From Candidatus Gastranaerophilales bacterium (lineage in GTDB: Bacteria; Cyanobacteriota; Vampirovibrionia; Gastranaerophilales; Gastranaerophilaceae), in contig CALUYS010000001.1 in assembly GCA_944325065.1 (NCBI GenBank), positions 161,439 through 225,438 of the forward strand: a DNA stretch of 64,000 bases. The letters run 5' to 3'. Both the position numbers and the translations under genes were made by a program. Positions 61,966 through 64,000 of the stretch are shown piece after piece. The notes below the pieces were generated by a model. That model was not told the origin of the DNA and did no database searches. It worked only from the letters and a program-made list of their open reading frames with translations. How positions within the stretch are numbered: position 1 is the stretch's first letter; every line of letters starts with the position of its first letter.

Positions 61966-64000
61966 TTAATATTTTAAACGTACACAAGATATATAATAAA
62001 ATAAACTAGCCAACATGTTAAATATTTCATCAAAAGTCAAAAATTTACTATTAAAAATAAGTATGGATTTGGTTTCTTTTAACGATTTTGGGGCTTTTAT
62101 ATATTTTAAACGTTTCTTAACATTTGGCTCAATTTTTTGATTTAAGATCCTCCATTCATTTTCATTATAAGGTGTATATATTCTTATTCCATCAGGTGTT
62201 TGACGTATTGAATTTATTCTAATGTTGGTAGCAAGAATTCTTAATCGAATTAATTTTATAAGATTTTCAACTTCATTTGGCATTTTTGAAAACCGATCTT
62301 TCCATTCAGATATTATTAACTCCAATTGATTTTCATTTTCAACATTTGCTAAACGTTTATATTCTATCATTTTTTGACTATAATCACCAACCCAAGTTTG
62401 AGGAATAAAAGCAGTTACATTTATATCAACAATCGTTGGTTCTATTTTTTCTATCTTTTCACCTTTAAATTCTCTGATTGCTTCATCTAAAAGTTCACAA
62501 TAAGTATCAAATCCGACATTCATCATATGACCATGTTGTTTTGTTCCAAGAATATTACCAACACCTCTTATTTCTATATCTCGAAGTGCTATTTGATATC
62601 CACTACCTAGTGTTGTAAAATCATTTATGGCTCTTAAACGTTTTATTGCTTCATCTGTTAAGCTCTTACTTTTTTTATACAAACAATAACAATATGCTTG
62701 TCTTTGAGATCTGCCAACACGCCCACGCAGTTGATATAACTGTGCTAAACCAAATTTATCTGAATCAATTATTATTATCGTATTTGCATTTTCAATATTC
62801 AACCCTGATTCTATAATTGTTGTCGATACAAGAACATTATATTGACCATCTAAAAAATCTACCATAACTTGTTCTAAAGTTTTTTCATCCAATTTCCCAT
62901 GACCAACAGCTATTTTAGCATTTGGCACAAGTTTTTGAATATATGATGCAAACTCGTATATTGTATCAACACGATTATAAAGAACAAACACCTGACCTTC
63001 CCTATCAAGTTCATAATTTATAGCATTTTTTATCAAATTATCATCCATTTCACAAACTTTTGTTTTTATTGGAAGTCTGTTCTGTGGCGGTGTATTGATA
63101 ACAGATAAATTTTTTATACCTGATAATGACATATATAAAGTCCTTGGAATTGGTGTTGCACTCATTGATAATATGTCAATATTTTTCTTAAGGCTTTTCA
63201 GTTTTTCTTTATGTTTTACCCCAAATCTATGTTCTTCATCAATAATAAGTAAGCCTAAATCTTTAAAATTTACATCATCTTGCAAAAGTCTATGTGTACC
63301 AATAACTAAATCAACTTCACCCATTGAGAGTTTCGTTATAATTTTTTTCTGTTCAGCCTTGCTTTTAAACCTAGTCAATAATTCAACACAAACAGGATAA
63401 GGACTAAAACGCTGCTTAAATGTTTCATAATGCTGAAGTGCAAGAATAGTTGTAGGCACAACAAGAACAACTTGTTTCCCGCTTGTTATAGCTTTAAATG
63501 CAGCTCTTAATGCAATTTCTGTTTTACCAAAACCAACATCAGCACAAATAAGTCTATCCATTGGAACATCTTTTTCCATATCCTGCTTTGTTTCAATTAT
63601 AGCTTTCATCTGATCATCAGTTTCAGTATATGGAAAACTATCCTCAAGCTCATATTGCCAAGGTGTATCAGGATCAAACTTTATTCCTTTTGACACTTTT
63701 CTACTTGCATATAGATTTATCAATTCACGAGCAACATCTTCTAAAGCTGATTTGGTTTTTTTCTTAACATTATTCCATTCGCTTCCACCCATTTTTGATA
63801 ATTTGACTATACTTCCACCTTGAATCCCTCGATAACGAGAAAGCATATTTATTTGCTCTGCCACAATATGAAGTTTATCATTATTTGCATATTCAATTGT
63901 TAAATAGTCTTTATATTCTCCATCTATTTCCATTTGATTTAATCCAAGATATTTGCCAATACCATGAATACGATGGACAACATAATCACCTTCTTTTATA
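61966..64000 (-). CDS. mfd: Transcription-repair coupling factor Mfd (N-terminus outside window)
   Basis: Mfd removes RNA polymerase stalled at DNA lesions and recruits UvrA. The visible C-terminal part runs to the right edge and is open there; the true start is outside. It contains the RNA-polymerase-interacting domain (GDYVVHRIHGIGKYLGL just inside the edge), the helicase domain with Walker A DVGFGKTEIALRAAF, DEEH box LLIIDEEHRFG, STTIIESGLNIENANT and QLRGRVGRS, and the C-terminal TRCF domain. It is 46 nt upstream of the foldase gene. The C-terminus is somewhat divergent. Confidence 0.96.
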   Translation of the reverse strand, partial: IKEGDYVVHRIHGIGKYLGLNQMEIDGEYKDYLTIEYANNDKLHIVAEQINMLSRYRGIQGGSIVKLSKMGGSEWNNVKKKTKSALEDVARELINLYASRKVSKGIKFDPDTPWQYELEDSFPYTETDDQMKAIIETKQDMEKDVPMDRLICADVGFGKTEIALRAAFKAITSGKQVVLVVPTTILALQHYETFKQRFSPYPVCVELLTRFKSKAEQKKIITKLSMGEVDLVIGTHRLLQDDVNFKDLGLLIIDEEHRFGVKHKEKLKSLKKNIDILSMSATPIPRTLYMSLSGIKNLSVINTPPQNRLPIKTKVCEMDDNLIKNAINYELDREGQVFVLYNRVDTIYEFASYIQKLVPNAKIAVGHGKLDEKTLEQVMVDFLDGQYNVLVSTTIIESGLNIENANTIIIIDSDKFGLAQLYQLRGRVGRSQRQAYCYCLYKKSKSLTDEAIKRLRAINDFTTLGSGYQIALRDIEIRGVGNILGTKQHGHMMNVGFDTYCELLDEAIREFKGEKIEKIEPTIVDINVTAFIPQTWVGDYSQKMIEYKRLANVENENQLELIISEWKDRFSKMPNEVENLIKLIRLRILATNIRINSIRQTPDGIRIYTPYNENEWRILNQKIEPNVKKRLKYIKAPKSLKETKSILIFNSKFLTFDEIFNMLASLFYYISCVRLKY

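Noticed and set aside
1-64000. CRISPR arrays, insertion sequences, tRNA and rRNA genes
   Set aside because: No regular repeat-spacer pattern, transposase motif, terminal repeats, tRNA cloverleaf or rRNA sequence was seen by reading; a covariance-model scan could still find a missed tRNA.

Overview
The window is AT-rich chromosomal DNA, gene-dense and mostly housekeeping in content. I see no mobile element, CRISPR array, prophage, rRNA or tRNA. The gene set points to a non-photosynthetic relative of cyanobacteria, most likely the gut Vampirovibrionia/Melainabacteria (Gastranaerophilales-like). The reasons are: a diderm envelope (HAE1-type RND pump, periplasmic adaptor, TolC-like channel, Slt-type lytic transglycosylase, SLH-domain secreted protein); a plant/cyanobacterial-type glutamate-cysteine ligase; a DUF2993 protein; a DUF1822-like protein beside a sigma-like factor; a coiled-coil gene beside coaD; an RpaA/RpaB-like response regulator; glgC; and no photosynthesis genes. 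This placement is inference from gene content, not from a marker tree.

Layout. 1-5.4 kb: 3' end of tsaB, a zinc-ribbon membrane protein, a tiny glycine/alanine-rich protein, pgi, a lone zinc amidase and an AGCS amino-acid symporter. 5.4-9.7 kb (minus strand): rnhC, a TPR lytic transglycosylase, a coiled-coil protein and coaD, with a possible 51-residue plus-strand gene between them. 9.9-12.7 kb (plus): a membrane protein with a DUF1822-like N-terminus, an anti-sigma-like zinc motif and a periplasmic TonB-like C-terminus, followed by a divergent sigma-like factor and a secreted coiled-coil protein. 12.7-22.8 kb (minus): a 1037-residue degenerate AAA/STAND-like protein, secA, a membrane-anchored calpain-like cysteine protease candidate, prs and glmU. 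23-31 kb (mixed strands): a filament-like coiled-coil protein, acpS, rsmA, gshA, an EF-hand protein, a GH77-like protein with a C-terminal membrane anchor, surE and a ThiS-like protein.

31-38.7 kb is a long minus-strand translation cluster: an ATP-grasp PurD-like protein, ylxR, infB, rbfA, truB, DUF2993, GerMN, a HicB-like protein and a response regulator. 38.8-44.4 kb (plus) holds rph, an unrecognised 483-residue protein, a tightly overlapping bioF-bioG-bioC pimeloyl-ACP operon, and an unrecognised 153-residue protein. 44.4-52 kb (mostly minus) holds the cysteine-rich SLH protein with a strong promoter overlapped by a 12-bp inverted repeat, an LD-carboxypeptidase, pepA, spmA/spmB and a second filament-like coiled-coil protein. 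52-64 kb (minus) runs from mfd (cut by the window edge) through a PrsA/SurA-type foldase, glgC, a thioredoxin lipoprotein and the adaptor-RND-TolC operon to ispE, which overlaps the TolC gene by 4 nt.

The parts most likely to be undescribed are: the sigma/membrane-regulator pair at 9.9-12.2 kb; the two proteins whose paired terminal coiled coils resemble axial or filament proteins (22966-23607 and 50636-52030); the calpain-like protease; the ATPase-like protein that has lost its P-loop; and a set of genes whose -10 box lies 6-7 nt before the ATG, suggesting leaderless mRNAs.
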